Of a stretch of DNA of 64,000 bases, positions 34,410 to 45,130 are shown in pieces. Below the pieces are notes generated by a model. That model was not told where the DNA came from. It saw nothing but the letters and a program-made list of their open reading frames with translations, and did no database searches. The DNA comes from Globodera rostochiensis (Eukaryota; Nematoda; Chromadorea; Rhabditida; Heteroderidae), in NCBI GenBank assembly GCA_018350325.1, contig JAEVLN010000011.1:3194122-3258121 (forward strand). The letters are read 5' to 3'. Each line of letters opens with the position of its first letter. Position 1 is the stretch's first letter. Position numbers and translations under genes: made by a program.

Positions 34410-35389
34410 TTTGGGAGAGAGGGCGATGGGAAGGCAGAACAATTCTTTCGACTTGCACAAGTAAACTAATCGCTTTTATCTAAAGGGACAGATGGGTTGA
34501 TCAAATTAAAAAGACATATCTGACTGACTTTTTCATTTTTTCTCGGTTTTGTCGCTCAATATTACGATTGGCTCTTGGATATATAGCTGGATCAATTTAG
34601 AGCATTTTGGAATTGGCACAAGCTTCTGTCGGGAAGGGATGGAACCGAAGCAAGGAAGAGCACACGTCACCCTTTTAATTGAATCGACAGCTCCAAATGG
34701 GGGGGGGGCGAAATTGGATGCTAAATGGGACAGATGGGATGGCAAGACGAATGCCCCCCCCCCTCCCCCTATTCGGTGTCCTCTTTCGGTTTTAGGCCAT
34801 TTACAAACAAAAAGTGTCTTCTCCCTTCACATCAATCCGTCTTTGAATATTCATTCAATAAAGGAAAGGGCTGGGACAGAAGAAGTGTCGTTAGGTGGTG
34901 GGGAGGGGAGGGGAGGGGCGGGACGGCATGAGAGAAAAAGGTTGAAGGGAAGACAAACGATTGAATTAAGCATTTAACATGTTGGCAAGCAAGCTAAGGT
35001 CGGTCAAAGACCAAATCGAGCAGACAAACAGCTGTCCGGGTCTAAGACATATTTAGTCAAGCCTAGTACAATATTATTACATAAATTGGCATCTTTCATA
35101 GCGTCCCACTCTATCTATCTCTCCTCACCCGTCAACCTCCGTTCTTTTTTCTCATATATTTCTTGCTCCATTTCCTGAGAATGCTTTTTCATTTTTCTTC
35201 CTTGCTCAAAGCCATTTTCTTCAAAAAATGGACTCATTCATTTCCCCTCGGCCCAAAACCAAAACGAACAACCAAAAGTCGAAAGATTAGGATCAAAGAT
35301 TAGAGTATAGCACTATCCCACTCATCCTGCTCATTTGTCCTTATTTATAAATGCCCTTATTTCAGGTCTTCGTCCAAAAGTTTTTGATA
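34410..35389. other. Intergenic, no gene recognised
   Basis: Mixed and G/C-run DNA upstream of the LARP start. Short open frames (for example 34549-34977) lack conserved sequence. It presumably contains the LARP promoter; no specific site could be identified. Confidence 0.4.
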
Positions 35390-35397
35390 TTCATGAC

Positions 35398-35862
35398 TAG
35401 GGCTCGGAAACTCATGGAAATCCATATTTTTTTGTTAACTGGAGATGCCCTAAAATGCACGAAAAAACACATTTTTAGCTTGCTTCTAGGATCGATTTTT
35501 ATAGCCATATTTTTCATATTTCGCGATTTACGTCCATATTTTCCATTTATGCCCATATTTTAAGCCAAAAAATGTGCATATTTTGGCATTTTGCAAAAAA
35601 TTTGTGTCTTGGCAAGAAAAATTTTGATTTTATTTCATTTTCTTAAGAAATTTTTTGAAAAAAGCGCAAAATCACAAGTCTAAAAAAGTCGCCAAAACAC
35701 TTGAAAATTTGGAAACGTATCTCATCAGCAATTTTAGCCAGTGATGAATGATGGGGAAATTTTATATTGAATTTGGAAAAATTTACGTCCATTTTTGAGG
35801 ATTTATGTCCATATTTTATGGCCATATTTCACGATTTTATATCCATATTTTTCCGAGCCCTA
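35398..35862. mobile_element. hAT-like element with (TCCATATTT)n ends
   Basis: TAGGGCTCGGAAA at the left and TTTCCGAGCCCTA-type sequence at the right (TTTTTCCGAGCCCTA) are inverted, with the exact 8-bp duplication TTCATGAC (35390-35397 and 35863-35870). Subterminal words ATCCATATTTTT and GGCCATATTTC occur near both ends, and no protein is encoded (465 bp). Related CCATAT words at 40650, 41515-41570 and 41835-41900 point to further broken copies. Confidence 0.92.
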
Positions 35863-35870
35863 TTCATGAC

Positions 35871-38340
35871 TTTTAAGGTTAAAATGAGAAAATTCTATAA
35901 CGAATTACTAATTAACCTTTAATTCAGCCCTCCAAACGAAAAATTGGGCAAAATTCTGCAGTTGGACTAATTTTCTTAATAATTCCCTCTACTTCTGCTA
36001 TCATCTCGACCAACCCCAACAGGTTTACCACAATTGTTTCGACAGAAGAGAGCAGTGCCCAAATTCATTAGGAGACATTCTGATCGACTTTCCGTTTGTT
36101 TTCCTTCATGGGACCTTTAGGACGATGTGAAAGGGAAAAGTTGAACATGTAAAAGTTGCCCAATTCTGTTTGTTTTTACAATGTAATTTTGGAAATGAAA
36201 AACAGTTGTAATGATGGGAGGATGGGTGAGAATGCAGGGAGGGAGAGGGGGAGGAAGAAGAGGGGAGGAGAAGGAATAAGGACAAAAACGAATGAGTGGA
36301 AGTATGAGAACGACAATGAGGGGGGGGGGGGGCACAGCTTAAGAATGGATGGGTTGGACGGCTGGCGGAAGGGGGAGAAAAGTCCGTCCGTTTCCCAACT
36401 TCCATTCGACGAATGCAGCATTTTCATCGTCCATCGGCACCTTTCTTCCGTTTGAAGAAGAGAGAAAGTCATCGCCGCCATTCATTCGTCACAGTTCTAA
36501 ACGAACGCAAAAAGGCGCCGAGCGACAGAGAGAAGAACTAACGCTAAAATGGAAGTTGGGAAGAAATATAGAGAGAGAAGAGAAATAGAAGGAGAGAGAG
36601 GAGAAATAGATGGAGAGAGAGAGAGAGAGAAAAAAAAATGAAAAAATTGGGGGATGAGACAGGAAAAAACACACCCACACAAGGTTCACTCACTCACTCA
36701 CGCATATCCTTTCAACATGCAAATTAGAAAATGTAAGAGAGCAAAAAGGGTTGGGTCATACATAAAAAAAAGCAACGGGTGGAGAGAAAAGAAAAGGAGA
36801 AAGGAGTGAGAGAGAGATAAAGAAAGTGTGGAGAATGAAAGAGGAGAAAAGAAAGCATGCGGTGGACGACTTATAACGACGGCTGACCGTGAAAATAGGC
36901 AGTATTTCCCAAACCTTTCACGTCCACCCCTTTTCTCCATTCAGCCGAAAATTCTTCCGCCGACTCAACAAACCGACCATTCTGCGGCTGCTCATTCAGT
37001 GTTATGTACATATATATTGTATATATGCTTATTGTTTGTTGTTAGAGCGCACTTTGACATTACATTCGCATTCAAAGAGACGGGGTGGGAAGAAGAGAAG
37101 AAGTGCGAAGAACGAGGGAAGGAAGAGATGGATGGAGTGAATGAGGATAAGAGGAGTTATTAATTCCCTAAAGATGAATGTGAATGCAATGCATGCACAT
37201 AATGTTGGAAGAGGGGGGGGGGGGGGGAACAGGGAGAAGGGTCGGGTGTATATACATAATCGTCATAATGAGGGGAATGGGTGCGGGGGGAGGGCAATAA
37301 ACAGCAATGGCCCCGAAGGGATTGAATGGGAAGGAAAAGGGTCTTCCGCCTTCTCATGGGAGGCGCCCGGATGAGAATATATGGGGGGGGGGGGGTAAAC
37401 TGGATAAGAAGATGGTAGACTAAACGACGCGCGAGTGAAATCTCCCACTCGTCACACCCCCCGCCCGCCACCTTTCCTTATTCATAACAAAATTCCGCAC
37501 TGATTGATCGCAGGGCAGGTGTACCAAGTTGATAGAGGAGGATTATGGGCAGGGAGGGAATGGGAGTGGGGTGGAAGACTATTAGGAAGTGCAAAAAACA
37601 AATGCTGGTGAGCAATAAATGGACGGCATGAGAGATGGATCAATGATAAACCGAGGTAAACAAATAGGCACTCTGTCCCTGACGGGTTGCCGCACCGAAA
37701 CATTAACATGTACGGTTTTGGGATGATTTTACATTTGAAAATCCTTCCCAAGACTGTCCGCTGTGTGATAGTCGAGTGAAGAAGGTTAGAAGAGTAAAGA
37801 AATCAATTGACAACGAGTGATTTCGCTTCATCTCAATCCCACCCAAAGGGAAGATGAAGTCTTTACATTGGAGAGTAATTAACCGGTTAGAAACATATTC
37901 ACAATTCTCAAAAGTGGAGAGGGAGGGCTTGCGGAGGAGGTTGATGCTGTTGTTGTTGATTATGTTCGCAATTGGAACAATTAATGGAGGCGAACAAAAA
38001 CGTGTCAGATAAGGAAAGAATTGAACAAAAGATTAAAAGGGAGGAGAAAGCACTGAAAATGAATACCTAACAAATAAGCGCGTTCTGAGGGCATCATGTG
38101 TTTCCTAAGTGACCACTGTTGAAAATTCTTTAATTTTCCAAAAGTCTAAAATTCTTATTTTTAGAGTATTTCGAACCTCGTAATGATATAAAATACCTGA
38201 AAAGGTAAAAATCCAAACAATTTAAAAAATTTGTTTTGAGGCAAGCCTAAAAATGCATTTTTTAGCCTAATGTACAGGTCTAAAAAGCATTTACAAGTTG
38301 AAAATTCGTAATGTCTAACAATCGAAACATTTATTTGGAA
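35871..38340. other. Intergenic purine/pyrimidine-skewed DNA
   Basis: Long purine-rich runs (GAGAGA at 36560-36640; G runs at 36320, 37214 and 37383) and short open frames without conserved content. No gene was recognised. Confidence 0.4.
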
Positions 38341-38344
38341 TTCA

Positions 38345-38430
38345 CTGTCGAAATGGGGTACGGAGAATTGCACACCGTGGAGAATTGCGCACCAGCAAAA
38401 AAAAGGGGAATTGCGCACCACGGAAAATTT
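38345..38430. repeat. Short array GGAGAATTGCGCACCA
   Basis: Three irregular copies of GGAGAATTGCRCACC, separated by GTG or AGCAAAAAAAAGG. It resembles a worn subterminal array of the elements to the right. No inverted partner was found in the window. It is followed by a TTAGGC palindrome (38502-38535). Confidence 0.5.
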
Positions 38431-38834
38431 GTGAAAAAATATTTTTATACAAAATTGTCTGAAATTATGTTATTTGATGCGCTGACCCTAAGCTCAGGGT
38501 GGCTTAGGCCTAAGCCTAACGAACCCCAAGCCAAGGTGGCTTAAACCACTTTAAATTCTCTATTTTATTTTCTATCGACGAATTCGTAATCAGCGAGCGA
38601 GGGACATATAAGATAGAAATACCTCAGGGGTTTTTGGGGCCCTAGGGTTACTATTTTGATTCGGTTCCGAACCCCGGACCAGAAAACGAAAAAAAATTTC
38701 GAAAATTTTTTTATTCAAAATCGATTTTTTGTAACAAAATACTTCAAAAACATATTTGTTCGCTCTTCCGTTCGTCCTTATCGCGTTCTGCGCACGAGAT
38801 TTGCACGATTTTTTAAGTTTTTTGTCATTATTAA

Positions 38835-38960
38835 AGGGAACGAATCGGGGTAAAGAGAACGAACCGGGTAAAGAGAACGAATCGGGGGTGGGGAACGAAT
38901 CGGGGGTGAACGAATCGGCCGGGAACGAATCGTCTTTTTACCCTTTAGTATTATCAATTT
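38835..38960. mobile_element. Orphan GAACGAATCGGGGG array end
   Basis: Six GAACGAATCGG-type units with GGTAAAGA or GGGTG spacers, ending GAATCGTCTTTTTACCCTTT, the same outer end as the complete element at 39753-40158. The other half is not adjacent. Confidence 0.6.
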
Positions 38961-39250
38961 TTTTAACAGAAAACGTTGTAAAATCAAAATTTTCCCGACG
39001 GCACCTGTCGGCGCCGTCGGACCCACCAACAACAAAATCCAAGTATCTTGGAAAAATTCAAAAATCGGCAACACTCAAAAACCCATGTGAAAAGCTGCAT
39101 TTCCAACCCCGAATTGTTGAGAAAAAATGTTGGTGGAGAGAAATATGGTTAAAAAACGCACATTTCATGCGAAAAAATAAAGATTTACTAGATTTTGAGA
39201 CATTTTTTAAAGTGTACTGATTTTTGACCCCAAAATCTGATATTTTGATT

Positions 39251-39664
39251 GGTAAAAAGACGATTCGTTCCCGGCCGATTCGTTCACCCCCGATTCGTTC
39301 CCCTTTTCAACAGTTTTTTCGTTATAACTTCTTTCAAAGCTAACCGAATCAATCATTTTTAGTATTATTCGAAAGCTTAGGAGCAGGAGAAGCTATTAGC
39401 AAGCAAAAGCTAAGCCATTGGCCAAACCTCAAAAAAGTTATGGCCAAGTATGGCCAAAAAAACGTTTTCTGGCCATAACTTTTTTGAGATTTGGCCAATC
39501 GCTTAGCTTTTGTTTTTGAAAGCTTCTACTAACTGTAAGCTTTCGAATGATATCGAAAATGTTTGATTTGGTTAACTTTGAAAGAAGTTATAACGAAAAA
39601 ACTGTTGGTAAGGGGAACGAATCGGGGGTGAACGAATCGGCCGGGAACGAATCGTCCTCCGTCC
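39251..39664. mobile_element. Foldback element, GAACGAATCGG family, copy A
   Basis: Left end GGTAAAAAGACGATTCG and right end (rc) GGACGGAGGACGATTCG are 17-bp termini followed by inverted arrays of CGATTCGTTC. The rest is a near-complete palindrome around 39460 with TTCGTTATAACTTCTTTCAA and its complement and a ATGGCC-rich loop. The 9-bp direct repeat ATTTTGATT flanks it (39242-39250 and 39665-39673); 8 of these would satisfy a hAT-type duplication. 414 bp, no coding. Confidence 0.85.
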
Positions 39665-39752
39665 ATTTTGATTCCAATGTACAGATTTTTAGTTACACAC
39701 CCTGCTTTTATAGGGTTTCTTATGCGCTAAAAATGAATAGGTAAGTTTAAAT

Positions 39753-40158
39753 GGACGGAGGACGATTCGTTCCCGGCCGATTCGTTCACCCCCGATTCGT
39801 TCCCCTTTTCAGAAGTCTTTTCGTTATAACTTCTTTCAAGTCTAACCAAATCAAACATTTTCGATATCATTCGAAAGCTTACAACTAGTAGAAGCTTACA
39901 AAAGCAAAAGCTAAGCGATTGGCCAAATTTCAAAAAAGTTATGGCCAATTGTGGCCAAAAAAACGGTTTCTGGCCATAACTTTTTTGAGATTTGGCCAAT
40001 CGCTTAGCTTTTGCTTTTTTCTACTAGTTGTAAGCTTTCGAATGATACCAAAAATGTTTGATTTGGTTAGCTTTGAAAGAAGTTATAACGAAAAAACTTT
40101 TGAAAAGAGAACGAATCGGGGGTGAACGAATCGGCCGGGAACGAATCGTCTTTTTACC
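39753..40158. mobile_element. Foldback element, GAACGAATCGG family, copy B
   Basis: Left end GGACGGAGGACGATTCG and right end CGAATCGTCTTTTTACC with flanks GTTTAAAT (39745-39752) and CTTTAAAT (40159-40166), one mismatch. The arms fold over their full length around about 39965. Copy A and copy B carry the two end types in opposite order, as if inverted relative to each other. Confidence 0.85.
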
Positions 40159-40745
40159 CTTTAAATAGCGCGCTCGACCTTTAAACCGGGTTTTGAACGG
40201 TTTAAAAATTGCCAAAAATGGAGATTTTTGACCAAAATTTTGTGTCTTCCTGTGGACCAATTGCAACAAATTTAGTCAAGTTACCTATATTATTTCGAGA
40301 TTCCAAAATCAATTTTGGCCTCAAAATCTTTCAAAAAAGGGCTATTTTTTCCTTATTAGGCTTAAGCCTAAGCCATCCTATTCGGGATGAAACTTGGCAC
40401 AGTGATAGATCACCATATCACAAAGTGGCTCCCCTTTATGGTTTTGTCAACTTTGATAAGCTGTATCTCAGCTTATAGTTGTTCCCGCAGTATCATTTAT
40501 ACGGAAAATCGGTTACGTCAATATCTTAAGTTTTTTCATTACAGACTTACCTCACCTGCTCCAACTTCTCCCCCGCCCCCCTCCGTCATCGTCAAATCAC
40601 CCACCAAACCCCTTACTCACTCACTATAACTAGGGCGGCGATTTATATGGAAATCCATATTTTTTTTTACGCACTTGAAACGGCTTCTAAATGCCATAAA
40701 TAGAGTATTTTAAGCTTTGGTTGGAGCTTCTAGAGCCCATTTTAT

Positions 40746-41506
40746 GGTTACACTACGTTTTGCCACCTTACATTTTGCCACCCCAGCAAAAATGTTACGT
40801 TTTGCCACCCCAGCAAAAATGTTACATTTTGCCACCGTTACATTTTGCCACCCCAGCAAAAATGTTACGTTTTGCCTCCCCTGCAAAAACTATTCTTCAA
40901 TTTTATTCATATTTTGACATTAAATTTATTGGGTGGATGACGTGGGTTCGAGTCCCACCCGGGGTTACCATTTTGCCTATTCTTTACTAAATTTTATTGC
41001 GGCCTGATTATTGACGATCTGGAGCAAGATGAGAACAGCCAAAATGTGGACCCGGATGAGGATGAAGAAGCTGCCTAACAAGTTCAATGCGAAACAACGA
41101 CGCACGGAGCATTAGCTACCGCTTACCCCCGCCCCTCTAAAAGTAAAACAGAATTTCAAGAAAAAAATGATGTTGGATGAGGCAATTGAAGTTGAACAAT
41201 GAGGAAGATATTCTTGAATAATACAATAAAAGATACCCCTCATTATCAATCCCGGTTCAACATGCTGATCCCGGTCCCGTGCAACCCTAATACTATTCCA
41301 ACATCAGTACACTGGTCACAATTTACACCTTTGTCAGTCGCAATGTCGGGTGACAAATTTCGTGGCAAAAAGTAATATTTTTGCTGAGTAGGCAAAATGT
41401 AATATTTTTGCTAAGGTGGCAAAATGTAACATTTTTGCTGGGGTGGCAAAACGTAACATTTTTGCTGGGGTGGCAAAATGTAAGGTGGCAAAACGTACGG
41501 ACACCC
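40746..41506. mobile_element. Inverted-array element V (unit CCCCAGCAAAAATGTTACG)
   Basis: Arrays of CAGCAAAAATGTTACRTTTT with GCCACCC (40755-40895; inverse 41365-41495). The flanking 8-mer CATTTTAT is repeated at 40738-40745 and 41507-41514; the exact repeat extends to ten bases, CCCATTTTAT. Ends are GGTTACACTACGTTTTGCC and (rc) GGGTGTCCGTACGTTTTGCC. The interior includes a tRNA-derived SINE fragment at 40925 and a foreign hAT right end GTGCAACCCTA near 41290. 761 bp. Confidence 0.85.
40925..40990 (+). repeat. 3' part of the tRNA-derived SINE
   Basis: TTGGGTGGATGACGTGGGTT and CGAGTCCCACCCGGGG, then TTACCATTTTGCCTATTCTTTACT, match 11075-11145. Only the T-arm half and the start of the tail remain. 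Confidence 0.65.
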
Positions 41507-41949
41507 CATTTTATAATCCATATTTTGTGATTTTTATCCATATTCCATATTTTTTCCATATTTCGCCATTTTTTTTTAAATTCCTTAACAAAAATGCAAT
41601 AAAAAACGAAAAATACACCCCTAAGGATCGACTTTTTAAAAATTTTCAAAAATGCACCCCTAAAAATTGACTTTTTCACGACTAAAAATTGTACCACCAA
41701 AAAATGAAATTTTTAAAATTCTGCTTATTTTCAAAAAAATTTTCTGAAATGCCTTTAATTTACATATAAAAATTTTTATTTTTATTTTTACTTCAATTAC
41801 GAAAATCTTGCTCCTTTTTGCTATATTTGAAAATTTTTTATCCATATTTCCTCCATATTTTGCAATTTTTCATCCATTGGCCATATTTCGAGATTTTTGC
41901 ACGCGTGGTGAAGTGGATTTCAAAAAATATTGGCATACTGTATTTATAC

Positions 41950-42850
41950 GGTAAAAACCCAACTCGTTCAGGGCGAACTCGTTCACCCCCAACTCGTTCA
42001 CCTACCCCAACTCGTTCACTTTTACCCAACTCGTTCACTTTTACCCAACTCGTTCACTTTTACCCAACTCGTTCACTTTACCCCGACTCGTTCCCTTTAC
42101 CCCGAGCTTTAAAAAAACAAATTTGTTTTCCAAAGTCAATAAAAAGGTCTTTCTAGGGGTATACCGGGGCATAGAATCCGATTCTGACCTCAATTCTGAA
42201 TCACTAACCCAAATTCGAACACTTGGTCGAACAAAAATTTTAAGACACAAAATAGATGTAAGGATGATCGGCAGAGTAAACGAATATGCATTTCAAAATT
42301 TTTGTTACAGAAAATCGGTTTTGAAAAAAAAATTTTTGAAAAAAATTTTTGATTTCGGCTCAGGGTTCGGAACAGGAGCAAAAGAGTAATCCTAGAACCC
42401 CCCCAACCCCTAGCAATAACTTTTAAACGACTTTTTAAAAAAATTTTTTTTTGAAAAATTTTTTTTCGAAAAATTGTTCGAATTCGGGTTAGGGGTCCGA
42501 CATAGCAACAAAGGAGTTTGCATTCCTGTTCGCGGGCAAAAAAATTATGTAAAATAACTTATTTGTGACAGAAATTTGCTCAAATCAATTTTAGTACCAA
42601 TAAATATAACGAATGAAGCGAAGTTACCATAATTTTTGGGTTCAAAATGAAGAAATGACGAATTTGCGGATTTTTGATATCAAATGAGGATTTTTTAATG
42701 CTCCGATGCGGATTGTTAAAATTTTGAGATCCGAGCCCTGGTTTAAAGCCTTTTTTATAGAGGTGAACGAGTTGGGTAAAAGTGAACGAGTCGGGGTAGG
42801 TGAACGAGTTGGGGGTGAACGAGTTCGGCCTGAACAGTTGGGTTCCGTTC
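41950..42850. mobile_element. Inverted-array element VI (unit CCCAACTCGTTCACTTTTA)
   Basis: Left array 41958-42107 with seven AACTCGTTCAC units; right array 42760-42840 in inverse. Ends GGTAAAAACCCAACTCGTTC and (rc) GAACGGAACCCAACTGTTC. Exact 8-bp duplication ATTTATAC (41942-41949 and 42851-42858), which fits the hAT nTnnnnAn pattern. 901 bp with an AT-rich interior that includes the ATAGAATCCGATTCTGACC dispersed repeat. No coding. Confidence 0.88.
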
Positions 42851-42944
42851 ATTTATACAACACAAACAGTTCATTTTTGCTCTGAGCCAGGGTTCGAACC
42901 CGCTGGACTGCAAGGATTTCCGGCGGCGATCATTTCAGTGCCCA

Positions 42945-43366
42945 CACTTCAGTGCCGCACACTTCAGTGCCGCACACTTCAGTGCCCACACTTCAGTGCC
43001 CACACTTCAGTGCCGGACACTTCAGTGCCAGCAATTAAAAGGCTATAACTTTCTTTAAACTCAACCAAATCAAACAATCAAGATGTCATTGGAAAGCTCT
43101 AAGCTTTTAAAAGCTATTGTTAAGCCAACGCTAGTCAATTAGAAAATTCGTAAAAAAGTTATTGCAATAAAACTGATGAAAAGCCCTGATTTTGGGTGTT
43201 TTCACGTTGAACTTCTTAAAAACGATTGAACCGCCTTGTTTTTTTTGTACGATTCTTCTCATTTAGAGCTTTCCAATGACATCTTGATTGTATGATTTAG
43301 TTGAGTTTAAAAAAAGTTATAGCCTTTTTAAGTGCTGGCACTGAAGTGTGGGCACTGAAGGACGGT
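42945..43366. mobile_element. Inverted-array element VII (unit CACTTCAGTGCC)
   Basis: Six to seven CACTTCAGTGCC(G/C)(CA) units at 42950-43030 face two inverse units at 43333-43362. Between them lies a hairpin: GGCTATAACTTTCTTTAAAC, AACCAAATCAAACAATCAAG, ATGTCATTGGAAAGCTC and its complement. That order parallels the core of the GAACGAATCGG elements (TTATAACTTCTTTCAAG, CTAACCAAATCAAACAT, TCATTCGAAAGCTT). No duplication was resolved. Confidence 0.7.
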
Positions 43367-43372
43367 AGGGGT

Positions 43373-43998
43373 CGTTTCTGGCCATTTAAGTCTGGGCCAC
43401 TTGAGTCTGTCCACTTGAGTCTGATTTGAGTCTGGTGGCCAATTAGTCTGGCCATTTGAGTCTGGTTAGAGGGAAATTTTTTAAAATTAAATCTTATAAA
43501 ATAAAAGTCAAGCAACATACCCTAAAAAATATCTTTCTGAAACAAAAAATCGTATTTGGAGTTCGTTAGGCTTAGGCCTAAGCCACCCTGGTTGGGGTTC
43601 GTTAGGCTTAGGCCTAAGCCTAATGAACCCCTTATTCGGTTGGTGTTACTTAAAGTCGGTTTTTCCTTAATATTTACCAAAAAATATTTCAATTCGGGTC
43701 CGGGGTTAGGAATTGTTGGAAAGGAGGTTAGATTCGGATAAAAATTTTTCCAAAAAATCATAATGTTGAAATCAATCATAGATTAGATGATGTCAAATGA
43801 TAAATCTGATGTCATATTCGTGATCAGCGGCCTCGATAACCCTGGAGTATTTCTCAGGATTACATTAAACTGATTTTTTTAAAAATTTGTGACCTATAAG
43901 ACAGCCATTACCATTTTTTTTGTTTAAGGATATGTTTCTTGACTTTTTATTTTACAAAATTTAAGTTCAAAAATTTTTCCCTCTAACCAGACTCAAAT
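43373..43998. mobile_element. Inverted-array element VIII (unit CCATTTGAGTCTGG)
   Basis: Units of TTTGAGTCTGGCC at 43380-43475 end in GGTTAGAGGGAAATTTTTT; the right end reads CCCTCTAACCAGACTCAAAT at 43979-43998, the exact inverse. The interior holds a TTAGGC palindrome (43560-43625). The ends beyond the arrays (left AGGGGTCGTTTCTGGCC; right rc AGGGGAGCGGCCCGTTTGA) are similar, but no 8-bp repeat was found. Confidence 0.65.
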
Positions 43999-44102
43999 CT
44001 CAAACGGGCCGCTCCCCTGAAGTGATGCGTACCCAAGGATTTCTGCTGTAATTCTCTTTTTTTTTGCATTGACATAACGCCAACGTCAATGTCATATTTA
44101 AT

Positions 44103-44779
44103 GGGAACAGGACGTTTCGGCCCGCCGTTTCGGCCCCGACGTTTCGGCCCCGCCCTTTCGGCCCCGCCCTTTCGGCCCCGCCGTTTCGGCCCCAAGGACG
44201 TTTCGGCCACAAGGAAAAATATGGTTTCATCGAAAAAAAATTTCGAAAACGAATTTTTTTTTTGAAAAAAAGCTCGAAATTATAGAACTGTTTCGACGTA
44301 ACCCAGATGCATATAAAGAAAAATACATCATAGTTTCAGATATTACGTACTTTTTACATCTTTGAGCTTAGGTTGGCTTAGGCCTAGGCCTAAGCCTAAG
44401 CTTAGGTTGCCTTAGGCCTAGGCCTAATAAGGAAACCCAGCCCTTTTTAAATGATTCGAGGCCAAAATTGATTTTTGAATTTCGAAAAAATGTTAGAATT
44501 TGAGCCTGGGCTTGAATTTCAAGAACCGGATTCTACACGTCAAAAATTTTGGAATTTCTTCTTGGCTTTCTAGTAATTACCAATGAGCCCCTAAATTTCT
44601 TGCAAATTTTCAGATTAAAAATTTTGTTATGTTTTAATTCATCTGAAAAAAATTTCTGAATAAAAATTGGTCGGTGAATATGCAAGAAAGAAATTGCAGG
44701 GTGGGGCCGAAACGTCCGGGGCCGAAACGTCCTGGGGCCGAAAGGGCGGGGCCGAAACGGGCCGAAAAGACCCCCACTC
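44103..44779. mobile_element. Inverted-array element IX (unit GGCCGAAACGTCC)
   Basis: Left array GTTTCGGCCCCG (44113-44205) with GTTTCGG and CTTTCGG variants; right array in inverse at 44702-44768. Ends of equal 22-bp length finish in TTTCGGCCCG on both sides. Exact 8-bp duplication TATTTAAT (44095-44102 and 44780-44787). The 485-bp interior contains two TTAGGCCTAGGCCTAA-type palindromes (44365-44432). From 44780 to 45130 no gene is seen. Confidence 0.88.
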
Positions 44780-45130
44780 TATTTAATTGTTATTTCCTTG
44801 CTCAAACTCCTGATTTTATTTCCATTTAATTTATACAATAAGCGGACGTTTAGTGCCTTTCAAATGCAAATAAAGACAAAAAATTAATAGTGAGTAGACA
44901 AACAGGCAAATGCCGATGGGATGGTGAATATCGTGCAATTGAATCGGGGAAATAAATTTAAATTTTGAAAATTTAATATTGCATTTTGATGGGACGTGTA
45001 AACGGCTTAAACCCCCCGTTCTCTACTTTCTATGCTTTGATGTGTTATTTCATTTCAAAGTTAAGATAATTTTAAATGTTTGTTGATATTTTTTGTTAGC
45101 TGTATTACTTAACTCAACGAAGGCCAAACT

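Noticed and set aside
42885..42930. tRNA gene from the string GGTTCGAACCC
   Set aside because: A T-arm-like palindrome alone; no acceptor or anticodon arm can be paired around it.
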